Counted from the first letter of the stretch, positions 46,348 through 57,377 are shown. The stretch is DNA of 64,000 bases from Dakarella massiliensis (GCF_001182045.1 NZ_CVTY01000005.1:1-64000), one strand, 5' to 3'. A program made the numbers and translations. Notes: a model not told the origin generated them from the sequence alone.

Positions 46348-46461
46348 TTAGCCTTGACGCTGCTTGTGACGCGGGTCGCTGCAGATCACGCGCACAACAC
46401 CCTTGCGCTTAACGATCTTGCAGTTACGGCACATGCGTTTAACCGAAGCTGCTACCTTCAT
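46348..46461 (-). CDS. rpmJ: 50S ribosomal protein L36
   Basis: A 37-aa zinc-ribbon protein, [19 protein letters not shown] at the start, with a C-x2-C...C-x4-H zinc site (the C+ form). The GGAGATGAAA site fixes the ATG. It is the first gene of the alpha operon; infA, which usually lies between secY and rpmJ, is missing. Confidence 0.96.
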   Translation of the reverse strand: MKVAASVKRMCRNCKIVKRKGVVRVICSDPRHKQRQG

Positions 46462-46522
46462 TTTCATCTCCATCCATACCCTCACGGGCATGAGATCTGA
46501 TGCATTCTGACAGAAACGAGCG

Positions 46523-46551
46523 AGCATAAACCATTTTTCAGTTTTGCACAA
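46523..46551 (-). promoter_or_regulatory. Sigma-70 promoter of the rpmJ-rplQ (alpha) operon
   Basis: On the minus strand TTGTGC is followed after 17 bp by TATGCT. It lies in the 213-bp gap between secY and rpmJ, which also holds two small hairpins (near 46552-46580 and 46630-46655) and no gene. Confidence 0.65.
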
Positions 46552-46674
46552 GCTGAAAAGGGATGTAGTGCATCCTTTTCAACTCTTTAGGCGCAATTCC
46601 TACTGGATGGGTGCTCCCCGTTTCGCCAGATCAGCGGTTTGCAGAAACCGCCTGCATCCTTTATTACGCCGGGA

Positions 46675-48000
46675 TCACATCCCCCGGCCAAAACCTTGGA
46701 AGTTAGTCTTCCTCAGCAAACTTTCATACTGGTGGGACATCAGATAGGCCTGAACCTGGCTCATAAAGTCCATCGCGACCACCACAACGATCAGCAGGGA
46801 AGTGCCGCCGAAGTAGAAGGGCACATTGAACTTCAGATTGAGGAACTCAGGAACCAAGCAGACGAACACCAGGTAAATTGCACCACTCAGGGTCAGACGC
46901 TGAAGCACACGATCGATGTACTTGGCAGTCTGGTCGCCAGGACGAATGCCGGGGATGAACGCCCCACCCTTCTTCAGGTTGTCTGCCGTTTCTTTCGGAT
47001 TGAAAACCAGAGCCGTATAGAAATAGGCAAAGAACACGATCAGCGTTGCATAAAGCAGCGTGTAGATCGGCTGTCCCGGAGCGAGAGACGCAGCCAGGTC
47101 ACGGAGCCAGCGATTGGAATCACTGGCCGTCATCCAGCCCGCGACCGTAGCCGGGAACAGAATCAGGGAGGAAGCGAAAATCGGCGGAATCACGTTCGCC
47201 ATATTGATCTTGAGAGGCAGGTACGTAGACTGGCCTCCCATGATCCGACGGCCAACCTGCCGACGCGCGTAATTCACCGTAATACGGCGCTGTCCGCGTT
47301 CCATAAACACCACGAAGGCGGTCACAGCCAGCACGACAGCGATCACGAAGATCGCCGCGAGCGGGTTGATAGCGCCGGTGCTCACCAACTGCATCAGGCC
47401 GGTAGCTGCGTTGGGGAGACCCGCCACAATACCAGCGAAGATGATGATGGAGATACCGTTGCCAAGACCGCGTTCCGTAATCTGCTCACCAAGCCACATG
47501 AGGAACATGGTCCCCGTGACGAGGGAAACAACGCAGGAGAACTGGAACACGAAGCCCGGATTGATAACCAGGCCAGGCTGGGTCTGAAGGGCCGCGGAAA
47601 TACCGAAAGCCTGGAACAGACCCAGGAAGAGCGTCGTGTAACGCGTGTACTGAGTGATCTTTCTTCGTCCGGACTCTCCCTCTTTGCGGAGAGCTTCGAG
47701 CGAGGGCATCACGTAGGACAGCATCTGCAGAATAATGGCTGCAGAAATGTACGGCATGATACCCAGCGCGAAAAGCGAGAACCGCGAGAGAGCGCCACCG
47801 GAGAACATGTTGAACAGCCCGAGAATGCCGCCCTGCTGCTGATTGAACAGCTGCTGGAGCATATCAGGATCAATTCCCGGAACCGGTATGTGAGCACCGA
47901 TCCGGTAGACGACGAGCGCAAGCGCAAGGAACACCAGACGCTGTTTCAGGTCTGTGTACTTCCCCTTGCTCTGCTCCTTAGTTTTACGGCTGTACGCCAC
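46675..48000 (-). CDS. secY: Protein translocase subunit SecY
   Basis: The channel of the general secretion pathway. The 441-aa protein has ten membrane spans, the plug-region motif [20 protein letters not shown] (split into known halves), and [16 protein letters not shown] TM10. It starts at GTG with AGGGGCAGAAC upstream. It ends the spc operon. Confidence 0.97.
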   Translation of the reverse strand: MAYSRKTKEQSKGKYTDLKQRLVFLALALVVYRIGAHIPVPGIDPDMLQQLFNQQQGGILGLFNMFSGGALSRFSLFALGIMPYISAAIILQMLSYVMPSLEALRKEGESGRRKITQYTRYTTLFLGLFQAFGISAALQTQPGLVINPGFVFQFSCVVSLVTGTMFLMWLGEQITERGLGNGISIIIFAGIVAGLPNAATGLMQLVSTGAINPLAAIFVIAVVLAVTAFVVFMERGQRRITVNYARRQVGRRIMGGQSTYLPLKINMANVIPPIFASSLILFPATVAGWMTASDSNRWLRDLAASLAPGQPIYTLLYATLIVFFAYFYTALVFNPKETADNLKKGGAFIPGIRPGDQTAKYIDRVLQRLTLSGAIYLVFVCLVPEFLNLKFNVPFYFGGTSLLIVVVVAMDFMSQVQAYLMSHQYESLLRKTNFQGFGRGM

Positions 48001-48021
48001 GTTCTGCCCCTAGTGAAGAAA

Positions 48022-48459
48022 TTACTCTGCGATCACCGTGCCACCGGCAGCCTCAATGGCGGCCTTGGCACCCTTCGTCACCTTGAGACCACGAACCGTA
48101 ACCTTGCGGGTGATGGCACCGGACAGGATCACGCGGGCTTCAGCGGTGAGAGGAGACACGACATTCGCGTTCTTCAGAACGAGCAGATCAATCTCTTCAA
48201 CGGGCAGCGCTTCGAGGTCGCTCAGGCGGACTTCTTCCACGAACCGATGGGTAAGGGAAGTAAAGCCACGCTTCGGCAGACGACGATAAATCGGCATCTG
48301 GCCGCCTTCGAAACCAACCTTGTGGAAGCCGCCAGCACGGGACTTCTGACCTTTGTGACCACGGGTCGCAGTCTTGCCCATGCCGGAACCAACGCCACGA
48401 CCGACACGGCGGATCGAAGCCTTGGAGCCTTCAGCGGGCTTAATCGTATTCAAACGCAT
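48022..48459 (-). CDS. rplO: 50S ribosomal protein L15
   Basis: Large-subunit assembly protein, 145 aa. It has the Gly/Lys-rich [20 protein letters not shown] start and a globular C-terminal domain ending GGTVIAE. It lies between rpmD and secY. Confidence 0.97.
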   Translation of the reverse strand: MRLNTIKPAEGSKASIRRVGRGVGSGMGKTATRGHKGQKSRAGGFHKVGFEGGQMPIYRRLPKRGFTSLTHRFVEEVRLSDLEALPVEEIDLLVLKNANVVSPLTAEARVILSGAITRKVTVRGLKVTKGAKAAIEAAGGTVIAE

Positions 48460-48473
48460 TTTTTATCCTCGGA

Positions 48474-48656
48474 TCATTCGGCACGGACAAGGTACGAAAC
48501 CTTGTTGATCATGCCACGGACCGCGGGCGTGTCTTCCAGCTCGCGAGTCTGACGGATCTTCTTGAGTCCCAGGCCCAGCACCGTAGCGCGGTGATCGGCC
48601 TTGCAGCCGATCGGGCTGCGGACCAGGGTAACCTTTACAGTCTTCTTGTCAGCCAT
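48474..48656 (-). CDS. rpmD: 50S ribosomal protein L30
   Basis: A small 60-aa protein, [17 protein letters not shown] at the start, with [19 protein letters not shown] split across the single domain. AGGAG is nine bases before the ATG; a TTG two codons earlier is less likely. Confidence 0.95.
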   Translation of the reverse strand: MADKKTVKVTLVRSPIGCKADHRATVLGLGLKKIRQTRELEDTPAVRGMINKVSYLVRAE

Positions 48657-48673
48657 TTCCAATATCTCCTGAA

Positions 48674-49189
48674 TTAGCCAACAATCTCTTCGACCGTCTT
48701 GCCGCGCTTGGCAGCAATTTCAGCCGGAGACCGCATGTTGTTCAGAGCATCAAAGGTCGCACGAACCATGTTGTAGGGATTCGAGGAGCCGTAGCACTTG
48801 GCGTACACGTCGGTGATACCGATCGCGTCGCAGACAGCGCGCATCGGGCCGCCGGCAATGATACCGGTACCTTCAGGGGCCGGACGGAGCATCACGCGGG
48901 AAGCGCCGTGATGGCCTTCGACGGTGTGGAAGACGGTTCCGTGATTCAGCGGGAACTTCTTCATGTCGTGACGGGCACGATCCATGGCCTTCTGAACGGC
49001 AGCGGGGACTTCACGGGACTTGCCCTTGCCCATGCCAACACGGCCTTCGCCATCACCCACAACCGTGAGAGCGGCGAACGCCAGGATACGGCCGCCCTTG
49101 ACGACCTTGGTGACGCGGTTGACCGCAATCATCTTCTCGCGGAAGCCGTCATCAGCAGCTGCCGCATTCTTACCTTGAAACTTAGCCAT
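48674..49189 (-). CDS. rpsE: 30S ribosomal protein S5
   Basis: An mRNA-entry and decoding-fidelity protein, 171 aa. The double-stranded RNA-binding-like N-terminal domain has [16 protein letters not shown]. It continues with [18 protein letters not shown] and a C-terminal domain with [13 protein letters not shown]. Confidence 0.98.
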   Translation of the reverse strand: MAKFQGKNAAAADDGFREKMIAVNRVTKVVKGGRILAFAALTVVGDGEGRVGMGKGKSREVPAAVQKAMDRARHDMKKFPLNHGTVFHTVEGHHGASRVMLRPAPEGTGIIAGGPMRAVCDAIGITDVYAKCYGSSNPYNMVRATFDALNNMRSPAEIAAKRGKTVEEIVG

Positions 49190-49201
49190 TGTGCTCAGTC
49201 C

Positions 49202-49570
49202 TTAGAACTTGAGACCGGCTTCGCGCGCGGCCTCGGCCAGCGCAGCAACGCGGCCGTGATAACGGTATCCGGAACGGTCGAAAGCGCAGGATTCAATGCC
49301 AGCCGCCTTCGCCTTTTCAGCGATGCGGGTGCCAATGATCTTGGCTGCATTCACGTTGCCGCCGTTGCTCTTAGCAGCAGCCAGCTGGTCGCGAACTTCA
49401 CGCTCAACCGTGGAGGCAGAAACGAGCACGCGGCCGCCGTCGGCGCTGATGATGCTCGCGTAGATGTGCAGGTTGGTACGATGGATCGAAAGACGATTCA
49501 CCTTCTGCAGCTTGATGCGGGCACGCGTAGCACGCGCGCGACGCTGACGGCTTTTCTCTTTGTTAATCAT
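49202..49570 (-). CDS. rplR: 50S ribosomal protein L18
   Basis: A 5S rRNA-binding protein, 122 aa. It has a basic N terminus ([15 protein letters not shown]), [15 protein letters not shown] and the C-terminal [20 protein letters not shown] motif. Confidence 0.98.
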   Translation of the reverse strand: MINKEKSRQRRARATRARIKLQKVNRLSIHRTNLHIYASIISADGGRVLVSASTVEREVRDQLAAAKSNGGNVNAAKIIGTRIAEKAKAAGIESCAFDRSGYRYHGRVAALAEAAREAGLKF

Positions 49571-49581
49571 ATCCGTCTCGC

Positions 49582-50115
49582 TTATTTCTTCTTAGTTTCT
49601 TTCAGGATCACAACTTCGTTCTCGTACCGAATGCCCTTGCCCTTATAGGGTTCCGGCTTGCGGTAGTTGCGAATGACAGCTGCAGTCTGGCCAACTTTCT
49701 GCTTATCGGCACCGAACAGCACGATGGAGGTCGGCGTCGGGGTCTTCACAGTCACGCCTTCGGGCATTTCATGCACGACGGGGTGGGAGAAGCCGAGAGA
49801 AAGGTTAAGCTTCTGACCCTGAGCCTGGGCACGATAGCCCACGCCAACCAGCGTCAGAGTCTTGGTAAAGCCAACAGAAACACCGGTGTTCATCGAACGG
49901 ACGAGAGCCGTCATCGTGCCGGAGTTCTGGTTCGATTCACGGGATTCATCCTTCGCAGCGAAGTGAAGGGTGTTGCCGTCCTGCTTGATTTCAACAAGCG
50001 GAAGGATGTGAGTCGAAACTTCGCCGACCTTGCCCTTGAGGGTAAGGCTATCGGCAGTAATCTTGCAGTCGACACCGGAAGCAAGGACGACCGGAATTCT
50101 TGCAATTCGCGACAT
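49582..50115 (-). CDS. rplF: 50S ribosomal protein L6
   Basis: Two tandem L6 domains in 177 aa, binding 23S near the sarcin-ricin loop. The C-terminal domain has the conserved [16 protein letters not shown]. It follows rpsH by 14 bp. Confidence 0.98.
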   Translation of the reverse strand: MSRIARIPVVLASGVDCKITADSLTLKGKVGEVSTHILPLVEIKQDGNTLHFAAKDESRESNQNSGTMTALVRSMNTGVSVGFTKTLTLVGVGYRAQAQGQKLNLSLGFSHPVVHEMPEGVTVKTPTPTSIVLFGADKQKVGQTAAVIRNYRKPEPYKGKGIRYENEVVILKETKKK

Positions 50116-50129
50116 TCTTTATCTCCCGA

Positions 50130-50525
50130 TTAAGCGACGTAGCACAGGACTTCACCACCCACGCCAGCAGCGCGAGCAGCACGGTCAGTCATAACACCCT
50201 TCGGGGTGGAGACGATCGCAACACCAAGGCCGTTCATGACCTGGGGGATGTCCTGATGGTTCTTGTAAATACGGAGGCCAGGGCGAGAGACGCGCTCAAT
50301 GCGCTCAATCACCGGGCGACCGGCATAGTACTTCAGGCCAATGTGCAGTTCAGCCTTGCCGTCAATAGCGACAACAGAAAAACCGTCGATATAGCCTTCG
50401 TCTTTCAAAACCTGGGCAATAGCCACCTTCAGCTTGGAGGAGGGCATCGCCACTTCCGTCTTGTCGACAATCTGACCATTGCGAATGCGGGTCAGCATAT
50501 CGGCGATCGGATCACTCATGCTCAT
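50130..50525 (-). CDS. rpsH: 30S ribosomal protein S8
   Basis: Binds the central domain of 16S rRNA and, in enterobacteria, represses the spc operon through its mRNA. It has 131 aa with [16 protein letters not shown] and the C-terminal [25 protein letters not shown] seven bases upstream supports the first of two ATGs. Confidence 0.98.
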   Translation of the reverse strand: MSMSDPIADMLTRIRNGQIVDKTEVAMPSSKLKVAIAQVLKDEGYIDGFSVVAIDGKAELHIGLKYYAGRPVIERIERVSRPGLRIYKNHQDIPQVMNGLGVAIVSTPKGVMTDRAARAAGVGGEVLCYVA

Positions 50526-50540
50526 TGCGTATCTCCTCGC

Positions 50541-50846
50541 TTACCAGCTAGCCTTGACCAGGCCGGGAATGTCACCGCGCATAGCGGCATCACGAATCAT
50601 GGAACGGGAAAGTCCGAACTTGCGGAAGTTTCCACGCGGACGGCCCGTCAGGGTGCAGCGGTTGCGCAGGCGAACCGGGGAGGTATCGCGGGGCAGAGCC
50701 TGCAGCTGGGCACGTGCTTCCATGCGCTCTTCCATAGAGCGGGTAGCGTCATTGATAATCGCCTTGAGGGCAGCACGCTTGGCAGCGAACTTAGCGACAG
50801 TTGCTTCACGCTTCTTTTCGCGATTAATAAGTGCGAGTTTAGCCAT
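50541..50846 (-). CDS. rpsN: 30S ribosomal protein S14
   Basis: A head protein, 101 aa, the long form without the zinc CxxC pairs. It has [19 protein letters not shown] and ends IPGLVKASW. Confidence 0.98.
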   Translation of the reverse strand: MAKLALINREKKREATVAKFAAKRAALKAIINDATRSMEERMEARAQLQALPRDTSPVRLRNRCTLTGRPRGNFRKFGLSRSMIRDAAMRGDIPGLVKASW

Positions 50847-50858
50847 TTGTTACCTGCC

Positions 50859-51398
50859 TCAATTGCGGAACGGGAAGTTGAACCCGGCGAGCAGAGCCTT
50901 GGACTCTTCGTCGGTCTTCGCCGTAGTAGTAATACTGATGTTCATACCGCGGACAGCATCGATCTTGTCGTACTCGATTTCCGGGAAGATGATCTGTTCA
51001 CGGAGACCGATGTTGTAGTTGCCGCGGCCGTCAAAAGCACGGCCAGAAACGCCACGGAAGTCACGAACGCGCGGGAAGGCGATCGTCACGAGGCGGTCCA
51101 GGAAGTCATACATACGCTCGCCGCGCAGCGTGACCATGCAGCCGATCGGCATGCCTTCGCGGATCTTGAAGTTCGCGATGGCCTTGCGGGTGTACGTGAT
51201 AACCGGCTTCTGGCCAGCGATCTTGGTCATATCGCCAACGGCGTTGTCGACGACCTTCTTATCATTCACCGCTTCGCCAACACCCATGTTCAGGGTGATC
51301 TTGGTGATGCGGGGCACTTCCATAATGGACTTGTAGCCGAACTTCTTGGTCAGTTCGGGAACAATCTTTTCGGAGTACAGAGTATGAAAACGAGACAT
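50859..51398 (-). CDS. rplE: 50S ribosomal protein L5
   Basis: A 5S rRNA and P-site tRNA contact, 179 aa. It has [35 protein letters not shown] and the [10 protein letters not shown] segment typical of bacterial L5. Confidence 0.98.
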   Translation of the reverse strand: MSRFHTLYSEKIVPELTKKFGYKSIMEVPRITKITLNMGVGEAVNDKKVVDNAVGDMTKIAGQKPVITYTRKAIANFKIREGMPIGCMVTLRGERMYDFLDRLVTIAFPRVRDFRGVSGRAFDGRGNYNIGLREQIIFPEIEYDKIDAVRGMNISITTTAKTDEESKALLAGFNFPFRN

Positions 51399-51407
51399 CT
51401 TGACTCC

Positions 51408-51725
51408 TTACGCCTTGGCGCCGACGACAGAACCGTCCTTGAACACACGGACTTTCTTGCCATCAACGATCTTAAAGGACACGCGTTCACCCTTCTTGGA
51501 AGCCGGGTTGAACAGCATGACATTGCTCTGGTCGATCGGCATGGTCTTGTCAACAATGCCGCCAGGCTGATTGATCATCGGGTTCGGGCGGACAGCCTTC
51601 TTAACGACGTTCACGCCTTCAACGAGGATGTGTCGTTCATCAACGCGGGCAGTTACCGTGCCCTTGGTGCCCTTGTACTTACCAGTGGTAACGATGACTT
51701 CGTCACCTTTACGGATACGCTGCAT
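51408..51725 (-). CDS. rplX: 50S ribosomal protein L24
   Basis: An assembly-initiator protein with a KOW motif ([19 protein letters not shown]) at the start. It has 105 aa and follows rplN by 11 bp. Confidence 0.98.
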   Translation of the reverse strand: MQRIRKGDEVIVTTGKYKGTKGTVTARVDERHILVEGVNVVKKAVRPNPMINQPGGIVDKTMPIDQSNVMLFNPASKKGERVSFKIVDGKKVRVFKDGSVVGAKA

Positions 51726-51736
51726 CGTTACGCTCC

Positions 51737-52105
51737 TTAGATCACTTCAGGAGCAAGCGACACGATCTTCATGAACTTCTCGGTACGCAGTTCGCGCGTG
51801 ACCGGTCCGAAGATACGGGTGCCGATAGGCTCCTTCTTATTGTCAAGCAGAACGGCCGCATTCTTGTCGAAGCGAATGCAGGAGCCGTCCGGACGGCGGA
51901 TGGCGGCGGCGGTGCGAACTACGACTGCGTCATAGACTTCGCCCTTCTTGACACGGCCGCGGGGGGCAGCGTCCTTAACCGTCACTTTGATAATGTCACC
52001 AACGGTGGCATAGCGACGCTTTGAGCCGCCAAGCACCTTGATACACATTACTGAACGAGCGCCGGTGTTGTCGGCGACGTCCAGATTGGTTTGCATCTGA
52101 ATCAT
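51737..52105 (-). CDS. rplN: 50S ribosomal protein L14
   Basis: An intersubunit bridge protein, 122 aa. It starts [19 protein letters not shown] and has [20 protein letters not shown]. It is the first gene of the spc unit, behind a roughly 140-nt leader. Confidence 0.98.
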   Translation of the reverse strand: MIQMQTNLDVADNTGARSVMCIKVLGGSKRRYATVGDIIKVTVKDAAPRGRVKKGEVYDAVVVRTAAAIRRPDGSCIRFDKNAAVLLDNKKEPIGTRIFGPVTRELRTEKFMKIVSLAPEVI

Positions 52106-52252
52106 GGCTACAAATACCCAACTTATGCCGCAAAATGCGGACAGTATTGGTCCCGTACGGGAGAAAGCTGGAACAGTTCAATGTAGGAAACATCGGCCAT
52201 CCCAACTGTGAGCTGACTTTTCAAAAAGCATTCTTGAAAAGTAGAGTTTAGG

Positions 52253-52281
52253 ATTATGCCCTAAATTTTCAATGTTTGCAA
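52253..52281 (-). promoter_or_regulatory. Sigma-70 promoter of the spc (rplN-secY) operon
   Basis: On the minus strand TTGCAA is followed after exactly 17 bp by CATAAT. The leader contains a stem (CTTTTCAA/TTGAAAAG, 52217-52241) right after the start. The 506-bp gap between rpsQ and rplN has no gene: only this promoter, its leader and the rpsQ terminator are seen. Confidence 0.7.
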
Positions 52282-52544
52282 CTCGAGGCCGCCAGTTTCA
52301 TCGGGACCGATTTGATAACAGGGTCAACCAGTTAGGAAGACGGCTGCTACCTCGGTTTCTGCAGTCTTTCGCAGCCTTTTGAGAGGCTTCAGAAGAGTGA
52401 AACATCCCTCAGACTGATTTCGGGACTGCAAGAATTGAGCAGTATAGTTGATCTTCCCGAGTGTTGCAACGAGGAAAGCTTACTTTTTTGAGCTGAAAAG
52501 AATTTTCCACGCTCCTTTCCTCTTTTCCCGGGGCCCTCCAGGCA

Positions 52545-52586
52545 AAGTAAAAGCGCCGGCAGAATTTCTTCTGACCGGCGCTTTCA
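52545..52586 (-). terminator. Terminator after rpsQ (end of S10 operon)
   Basis: On the minus strand AAAGCGCCGGTCAGAAGAA pairs with its near-complement TTCTGCCGGCGCTTTT. It separates the S10 operon from the spc operon, which are joined in E. coli-type order without a long gap. Confidence 0.88.
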
Positions 52587-52611
52587 GATTCAATATCTGC
52601 CGAGGCAGGTA

Positions 52612-52887
52612 TTAGATCTTAACAGCCTTGTGCACGATGCGGACGAGGTTCCAGTGAACCGTCTTGGAAATCGGGCGGGTAGCCGCGATTTCAACCGTAT
52701 CGCCTTCCGCTGCGGAATTGGCTTCGTCATGCACGTGGACCTTGTTGGTCTTCGTGACATACTTGCCATACAGCGGATGCTTAACACGACGCTCAACCAG
52801 GACGGTGATCGTTTTGTCCATCTTGTCGCTCACCACCACGCCCGTGAGGGTGTGGCCGAGAGTCTTTTCAACTTTTTCTTCGGTCAT
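52612..52887 (-). CDS. rpsQ: 30S ribosomal protein S17
   Basis: An OB-fold primary-assembly protein, 91 aa. It has [20 protein letters not shown] and the [17 protein letters not shown] ending. Its ATG overlaps the rpmC stop by one base. Confidence 0.98.
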   Translation of the reverse strand: MTEEKVEKTLGHTLTGVVVSDKMDKTITVLVERRVKHPLYGKYVTKTNKVHVHDEANSAAEGDTVEIAATRPISKTVHWNLVRIVHKAVKI

Positions 52888-53078
52888 TATTTAGCCACCT
52901 TCTGAGCGAGAATCGTCTTGATACGCGCGATTTCATGACGCGTATTGCGAATCTGGTTGGTGTTATGAAGCTGCTGCGTGGCCTTCTGCAGGCGGAGCTT
53001 GAAAAGGGCTTCGCCCTGTTCGTTCAGCTCTTTCTTAAGTCCAGCTACGTCGAGCTCTTTGAGTTCTTTAACGTCCAT
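52887..53078 (-). CDS. rpmC: 50S ribosomal protein L29
   Basis: A helical protein at the exit-tunnel rim and docking site for chaperones, 63 aa. It has [20 protein letters not shown] and follows rplP by 12 bp. Confidence 0.97.
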   Translation of the reverse strand: MDVKELKELDVAGLKKELNEQGEALFKLRLQKATQQLHNTNQIRNTRHEIARIKTILAQKVAK

Positions 53079-53090
53079 TGCCGTCTCTCC

Positions 53091-53507
53091 TTACATGCCG
53101 ATCTGGCGAACAACGAACGTGGTCTTCACCGGCAGCTTGGCAGCAGCCAGAGCAAAGGCTTCACGAGCCACGGACTCATCCACGCCGTCCATTTCATAGA
53201 GCACACGACCCGGCTGAATCTGGGCGACCCAGTATTCAGGATTGCCCTTACCGTTGCCCATACGAACTTCAGCGGGCTTGGTGGAAATGGGCTTGTCCGG
53301 GAAGATGCGGATCCATACACGACCACCACGCTTAATGTGGCGGGTAATCGCACGACGGGCCGCCTCAATCTGACGGGCCGTGATGCGACCGCGTTCGAGC
53401 GCCTTCAGGCCGAAGTCGCCGAATGCAACATTCGCGCCGCGCGTGGCCAGGCCGGGATTACGGCCCTTCTGGTCCTTGCGGTACTTAGTGCGGTTGGGTT
53501 GCAGCAT
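53091..53507 (-). CDS. rplP: 50S ribosomal protein L16
   Basis: Organises the A-site tRNA region, 138 aa. It starts [17 protein letters not shown] and has the RIFPDKPIS segment plus the arginine that is hydroxylated in some bacteria (R near residue 81). Confidence 0.98.
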   Translation of the reverse strand: MLQPNRTKYRKDQKGRNPGLATRGANVAFGDFGLKALERGRITARQIEAARRAITRHIKRGGRVWIRIFPDKPISTKPAEVRMGNGKGNPEYWVAQIQPGRVLYEMDGVDESVAREAFALAAAKLPVKTTFVVRQIGM

Positions 53508-53510
53508 TGC

Positions 53511-54290
53511 TTATTCTCCGTCTTTGGCCGGAGCCGCAGCTTCAGCCTCATTGTTACGACGCGCAGAGCCGCGGCGAGCACCCGTACGGGACGGACGATC
53601 GCCGTTGTTGCGACGGCCACGACGGCCTTCGCGTTCAGGAGCCGGTTCCATCGCGGCATCGACACCAAAATCGTCACCCTTGTAGATCCAAACCTTGACA
53701 CCCACCACACCGTAGGTGGTGTGGGCTTCGGCGAAGCCGTAGTCAATGTTGGCACGAAGGGTCTGAAGCGGCACACGGCCTTCGCGGTACCATTCGGTAC
53801 GGGCGATTTCAGCGCCATTCAGACGACCAGAGGACATGATCTTGATGCCCTTGGCACCGAGACGCATCGCGTTCTGCATAGCGCGCTTCATGGCGCGGCG
53901 GAACATAATGCGCTTCTCGAGCTGCTGGGTGATGGACTCAGCAACGAGCTTGGCGCACAGATCAGGACGGCGGATTTCTTCGATGTCGACGTGAACAGGC
54001 ACGCCCATCATCTTCTGAACTTCAGCCTTCAGGACCTCGATATCAGCACCCTGCTTGCCGATCACAATGCCCGGACGGGCCGTGTAGATCGTGATGCGGG
54101 CGTTGTTAGCCGGACGCTCAATGAGGATACGGCCAACAGAGGCGTTCTTCAGCTTCTTTTCCAGGAAGCTGCGAACCTTCAGATCTTCACCCAGCGTGCG
54201 GGAGAAGTTGCGGCCAACCGCATACCAGCGAGACGTCCAGTTGCGCGTCACCGGAAGACGGAAGCCGTTGGGATTAATTTTCTGACCCAT
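53511..54290 (-). CDS. rpsC: 30S ribosomal protein S3
   Basis: An mRNA-entry helicase component, 259 aa. It has a KH domain with [14 protein letters not shown] and a C-terminal S3 domain with [19 protein letters not shown]. An Arg/Gly/Asn-rich tail of about 45 residues ([20 protein letters not shown]) follows, as in other betaproteobacteria. Confidence 0.98.
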   Translation of the reverse strand: MGQKINPNGFRLPVTRNWTSRWYAVGRNFSRTLGEDLKVRSFLEKKLKNASVGRILIERPANNARITIYTARPGIVIGKQGADIEVLKAEVQKMMGVPVHVDIEEIRRPDLCAKLVAESITQQLEKRIMFRRAMKRAMQNAMRLGAKGIKIMSSGRLNGAEIARTEWYREGRVPLQTLRANIDYGFAEAHTTYGVVGVKVWIYKGDDFGVDAAMEPAPEREGRRGRRNNGDRPSRTGARRGSARRNNEAEAAAPAKDGE

Positions 54291-54299
54291 AATTCACCT

Positions 54300-54644
54300 T
54301 TACTTAGCTTTCGCGTCACTGACCGTCACGAAGACGTGAGCGGTCTGCTTGCCGATACGGCAACCGCGGCCCTTGGCGCGCGCCTGGAAACGACGCAGCG
54401 TCGAAGCCTTCTCGACGTAAATCTTGGAGACATACAGCTCATCGATGTCGGCACCAAAATTGTGCTCGGCGTTGGCAATGGCAGATTCCAGAGCCTTCTT
54501 GATGATGACTGCAGCTTTCTTCTGGGTGAAGTTCAGGATGTTCAGAGCCTTATCCACGGGCTTCCCGCGGACGAGGTCTGCAACCAGACGGCCACGCTGG
54601 GCCGACAGGCGCACACCGCGAACAATAGCAGTAGTTTCCATCAT
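54300..54644 (-). CDS. rplV: 50S ribosomal protein L22
   Basis: Lines the exit tunnel, 114 aa. It has [19 protein letters not shown] and a beta-hairpin with [20 protein letters not shown], where macrolide-resistance changes can arise. Two ATGs lie in a row; the second has better spacing to the GGGG site. Confidence 0.97.
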   Translation of the reverse strand: MMETTAIVRGVRLSAQRGRLVADLVRGKPVDKALNILNFTQKKAAVIIKKALESAIANAEHNFGADIDELYVSKIYVEKASTLRRFQARAKGRGCRIGKQTAHVFVTVSDAKAK

Positions 54645-54650
54645 TTCCCC

Positions 54651-54923
54651 TTACTTCTTATCTGCAGCGGCAGTGTGACCATGGAAGGTACGAGTCATAG
54701 CAAATTCGCCCAGCTTATGACCAACCATGTTCTCATTGATGTACACCGGAACGTGCTGACGGCCGTTATGAACGGCGATCGTCAGACCAATCATTTCCGG
54801 AACGATGGTAGAACGACGGGACCAAGTCTTGAGCGGGCGCTTATCGCGGCTCTCCTGGGCCTTGGTAACCTTTTTCATCAGGGAAGCGTCTACAAACGGT
54901 CCCTTTTTCAGCGAACGAGACAT
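54651..54923 (-). CDS. rpsS: 30S ribosomal protein S19
   Basis: A head protein that pairs with S13, 90 aa. It starts [19 protein letters not shown] and ends [17 protein letters not shown]. Confidence 0.98.
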   Translation of the reverse strand: MSRSLKKGPFVDASLMKKVTKAQESRDKRPLKTWSRRSTIVPEMIGLTIAVHNGRQHVPVYINENMVGHKLGEFAMTRTFHGHTAAADKK

Positions 54924-54933
54924 TTACGCCCCC

Positions 54934-55761
54934 TTATTTCCGATAACGACGCTGGACAATCATGTTGTCCGTGCGCTTGTTGTTACGAGTGCGATAGCCA
55001 CGGGTAAGCTGACCCCAAGGAGTCACAGGCGCGCGACCGGTACCGGTCTTGCCTTCACCACCGCCGTGCGGATGGTCAACCGGGTTCATCGCAACACCAC
55101 GGACCGTCGGGCGGATACCACGCCAACGCTTCGCACCGGCCTTGCCGAGTTCACGCAGGTTGTGGTCGTCGTTGGAAACCGTGCCGATCGTCGCGCGGCA
55201 TTCAATGCCGATGCGGCGGACTTCACCGGAACGCAGACGCACCTGAGCGTACTCGCCTTCACGGGCGATCAGCTGAGCGTAGGAACCAGCAGCACGAGCA
55301 AGCTGAGCGCCTTTACCCGGGAAGAGTTCGACGCAGCAAATCGTCGTACCAACCGGAATATTGCGGAGCGGCAGGCAGTTGCCAACCTTGATCTCAGCTT
55401 CGGAACCGTTCACCAGCTTGTCGCCAGCCTTCAGGCCCTTCGGGGCGATGATGTAGCGGCGTTCGCCGTCAGCGAACAGCACGAGAGCGATATGAGCGGT
55501 ACGGTTCGGATCGTATTCAATACGCTCGACGCGGGCGGGAATGCCGTCCTTGTTACGAACGAAGTCAACGATACGATAAGCACGCTTGTGGCCGCCACCC
55601 TTATGACGAGTGGTGATGTGACCGTAGTTGTCACGGCCGTCAATGCGGTTCTTCTTTTCGGTCAGAGCAGCAAACGGCTTGCCCTTATGGAGTTCCGGGT
55701 GAACGACCTTGACCATGTGGCGACGTCCAGCGGACGTCGGCTTCATGCTGACGAGAGCCAT
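54934..55761 (-). CDS. rplB: 50S ribosomal protein L2
   Basis: Essential for subunit joining and peptidyl transfer, 275 aa. The conserved HPHGGGEGK near the C terminus carries the key histidine, and [20 protein letters not shown] is the central motif. Its ATG overlaps the rplW stop by one base. Confidence 0.98.
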   Translation of the reverse strand: MALVSMKPTSAGRRHMVKVVHPELHKGKPFAALTEKKNRIDGRDNYGHITTRHKGGGHKRAYRIVDFVRNKDGIPARVERIEYDPNRTAHIALVLFADGERRYIIAPKGLKAGDKLVNGSEAEIKVGNCLPLRNIPVGTTICCVELFPGKGAQLARAAGSYAQLIAREGEYAQVRLRSGEVRRIGIECRATIGTVSNDDHNLRELGKAGAKRWRGIRPTVRGVAMNPVDHPHGGGEGKTGTGRAPVTPWGQLTRGYRTRNNKRTDNMIVQRRYRK

Positions 55762-56060
55762 TACTTCACCTCCTGCGCGAAGTTAATGTCCTGACCAGGC
55801 TTGAGGCACACATAAGCCTTGCGGACGTCGGAACGACGACCCTCAAAGCGGCCAAAGCGCTTCTGCTTGCCCTTCAGGTTGATGACCTGGACGGATTCGA
55901 CCTGCACCTTGAACAGCAGTTCGACAGCGTCCTTCACTTCCTTCTTGGTCGCGTCTTTCACAACGCGGAAGGCGATCTGGTTATTCTTGTCGGCGAGCAT
56001 CGTGCTCTTTTCAGAGACGATCGGGCCAACCAGCACCCTGTTAAGACGTTCCTGGCTCAT
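55761..56060 (-). CDS. rplW: 50S ribosomal protein L23
   Basis: Sits at the tunnel exit and docks trigger factor and SRP. It has 99 aa with [18 protein letters not shown] and the [16 protein letters not shown] loop. It overlaps rplD by four bases. Confidence 0.97.
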   Translation of the reverse strand: MSQERLNRVLVGPIVSEKSTMLADKNNQIAFRVVKDATKKEVKDAVELLFKVQVESVQVINLKGKQKRFGRFEGRRSDVRKAYVCLKPGQDINFAQEVK

Positions 56061-56680
56061 CCCAGCATCTCCTCGAGCTTAGCGACCGCAGCCTTTTCAA
56101 CCACAACCTTCTTGTAGTGAATCAGGGACAGCGGATCAGCGTAACGCGGCGTGACGACAGAAACGTTCTTCAGATTGCGGGAAGCAAGGTAAAGATTGTC
56201 GCTGACATCGTTGGCAATAAACAGTGCAGAATCGGCAACACCCAGAGCCTTGGCCTTGGCAGCAAACGCCTTGGTCTTCGGGGTATCCACATCGAGAGAA
56301 TCAACCACGACGAGGCGGCCGTCAGCAACGAGCTTCGAAAGAATCGAGGCGATCGCGGCGCGGTACATCTTCTTGTTGATCTTCTGGCTGAAGTTTTCTT
56401 CAGGCAGATTCGGGAACGCACGGCCACCCTTACGCCACAGCGGAGAAGAGGTCATACCAGCGCGAGCGCGGCCGGTGCCCTTCTGCTTGAACGGCTTCTT
56501 GGTGGAATGATGCACTTCAGCACGAGTCAGCTGAGCGCGGGTGCCCTGGCGGGCATTGGCCATGTAAGCGACGACGATCTGATGAATCAGGGCTTCGTTG
56601 TACTCACGACCAAACACGGCGTCAGAAGCCGCAACCTTCGCGGTTTCCTGGCCCTGTTCATTAATAACATTCAGTTCCAT
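56057..56680 (-). CDS. rplD: 50S ribosomal protein L4
   Basis: A tunnel-lining protein, 207 aa. It has [20 protein letters not shown], the extended loop, and [13 protein letters not shown]. In enterobacteria L4 also represses its own operon by transcription attenuation in the S10 leader. Confidence 0.97.
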   Translation of the reverse strand: MELNVINEQGQETAKVAASDAVFGREYNEALIHQIVVAYMANARQGTRAQLTRAEVHHSTKKPFKQKGTGRARAGMTSSPLWRKGGRAFPNLPEENFSQKINKKMYRAAIASILSKLVADGRLVVVDSLDVDTPKTKAFAAKAKALGVADSALFIANDVSDNLYLASRNLKNVSVVTPRYADPLSLIHYKKVVVEKAAVAKLEEMLG

Positions 56681-56691
56681 TCGGTCGCTCC

Positions 56692-57336
56692 TTAAGCCTT
56701 GACAGCGGGACGAACAATGACCTGGCCATTCTTGGCACCAGGCACTGCGCCGCGGACGAGAAGCAGGCCACGGGCGGCATCAACGCGGGCCACAACCAGA
56801 TTCTGGGTGGTGCGCTGCACATCGCCGAGATGACCAGCCATACGCTTGCCGGGGAACACGCGGCCCGGGTCCTGACGATTACCGGTAGAACCGGGAGAAT
56901 TCGTCGTAACCGAGTTACCGTGCGTAGCGCGACCGGACTTGAAGTGGTGACGCTTGATGACGCCGGCGAAGCCCTTACCAATCGTGTGAGCGGTCACATC
57001 GACCTTTTCACCGACCGTGAAGATTTCGACGCTCAGAGTCTGGCCAGCCTTGAACTCGGCGACCTTATCAGCATCAACGTGAAATTCTTTAAGAGAAGAA
57101 CCGGCTTCGACGCCGGCTTTGGCGAACTGGCCCGCAAGAGCCTTCGTCACGCGGCTGGGACGGCGGGTACCAAACGCAACCTGGATCGCGTTGTAACCAT
57201 CGGTAGCTTCCGTCTTAACAGCTGTGACTCGGTTGTTCGACACATCGAGCACCGTCACGGGAACGGAAACACCTTCCTCCGTGAAAATGCGCGTCATGCC
57301 GACCTTGCGACCAACAAGGCCAAGCTTATCACTCAT
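56692..57336 (-). CDS. rplC: 50S ribosomal protein L3
   Basis: An early assembly protein reaching the peptidyl-transferase centre, 214 aa. It has [17 protein letters not shown] at the start and [19 protein letters not shown], with the glutamine that PrmB methylates in E. coli. GGAG lies 8 bases before the ATG; a GTG four codons earlier is rejected. A promoter and an attenuator-like hairpin lie between it and rpsJ. Confidence 0.97.
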   Translation of the reverse strand: MSDKLGLVGRKVGMTRIFTEEGVSVPVTVLDVSNNRVTAVKTEATDGYNAIQVAFGTRRPSRVTKALAGQFAKAGVEAGSSLKEFHVDADKVAEFKAGQTLSVEIFTVGEKVDVTAHTIGKGFAGVIKRHHFKSGRATHGNSVTTNSPGSTGNRQDPGRVFPGKRMAGHLGDVQRTTQNLVVARVDAARGLLLVRGAVPGAKNGQVIVRPAVKA

Positions 57337-57348
57337 TATTTTCTCCAC

Positions 57349-57368
57349 CCCGGCTACGATTGGCCGGG
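57349..57368 (-). promoter_or_regulatory. Hairpin just upstream of the rplC ribosome site
   Basis: On the minus strand CCCGGC and GCCGGG pair around CAATCGTA, and GGAG of rplC follows within a few bases. It may compete with the upstream terminator stem or shape rplC translation. Confidence 0.45.
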
Positions 57369-57377
57369 ACCGTTACT

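Noticed and set aside
46639..48552. Plus-strand open frame of over 600 codons opposite secY and rplO
   Set aside because: No membrane or enzyme motifs and fully antisense to conserved genes; shadow frame.
52935..55007. Long plus-strand open frame opposite rpmC-rpsS
   Set aside because: It spans six ribosomal genes on the other strand and has no family similarity; shadow frame.
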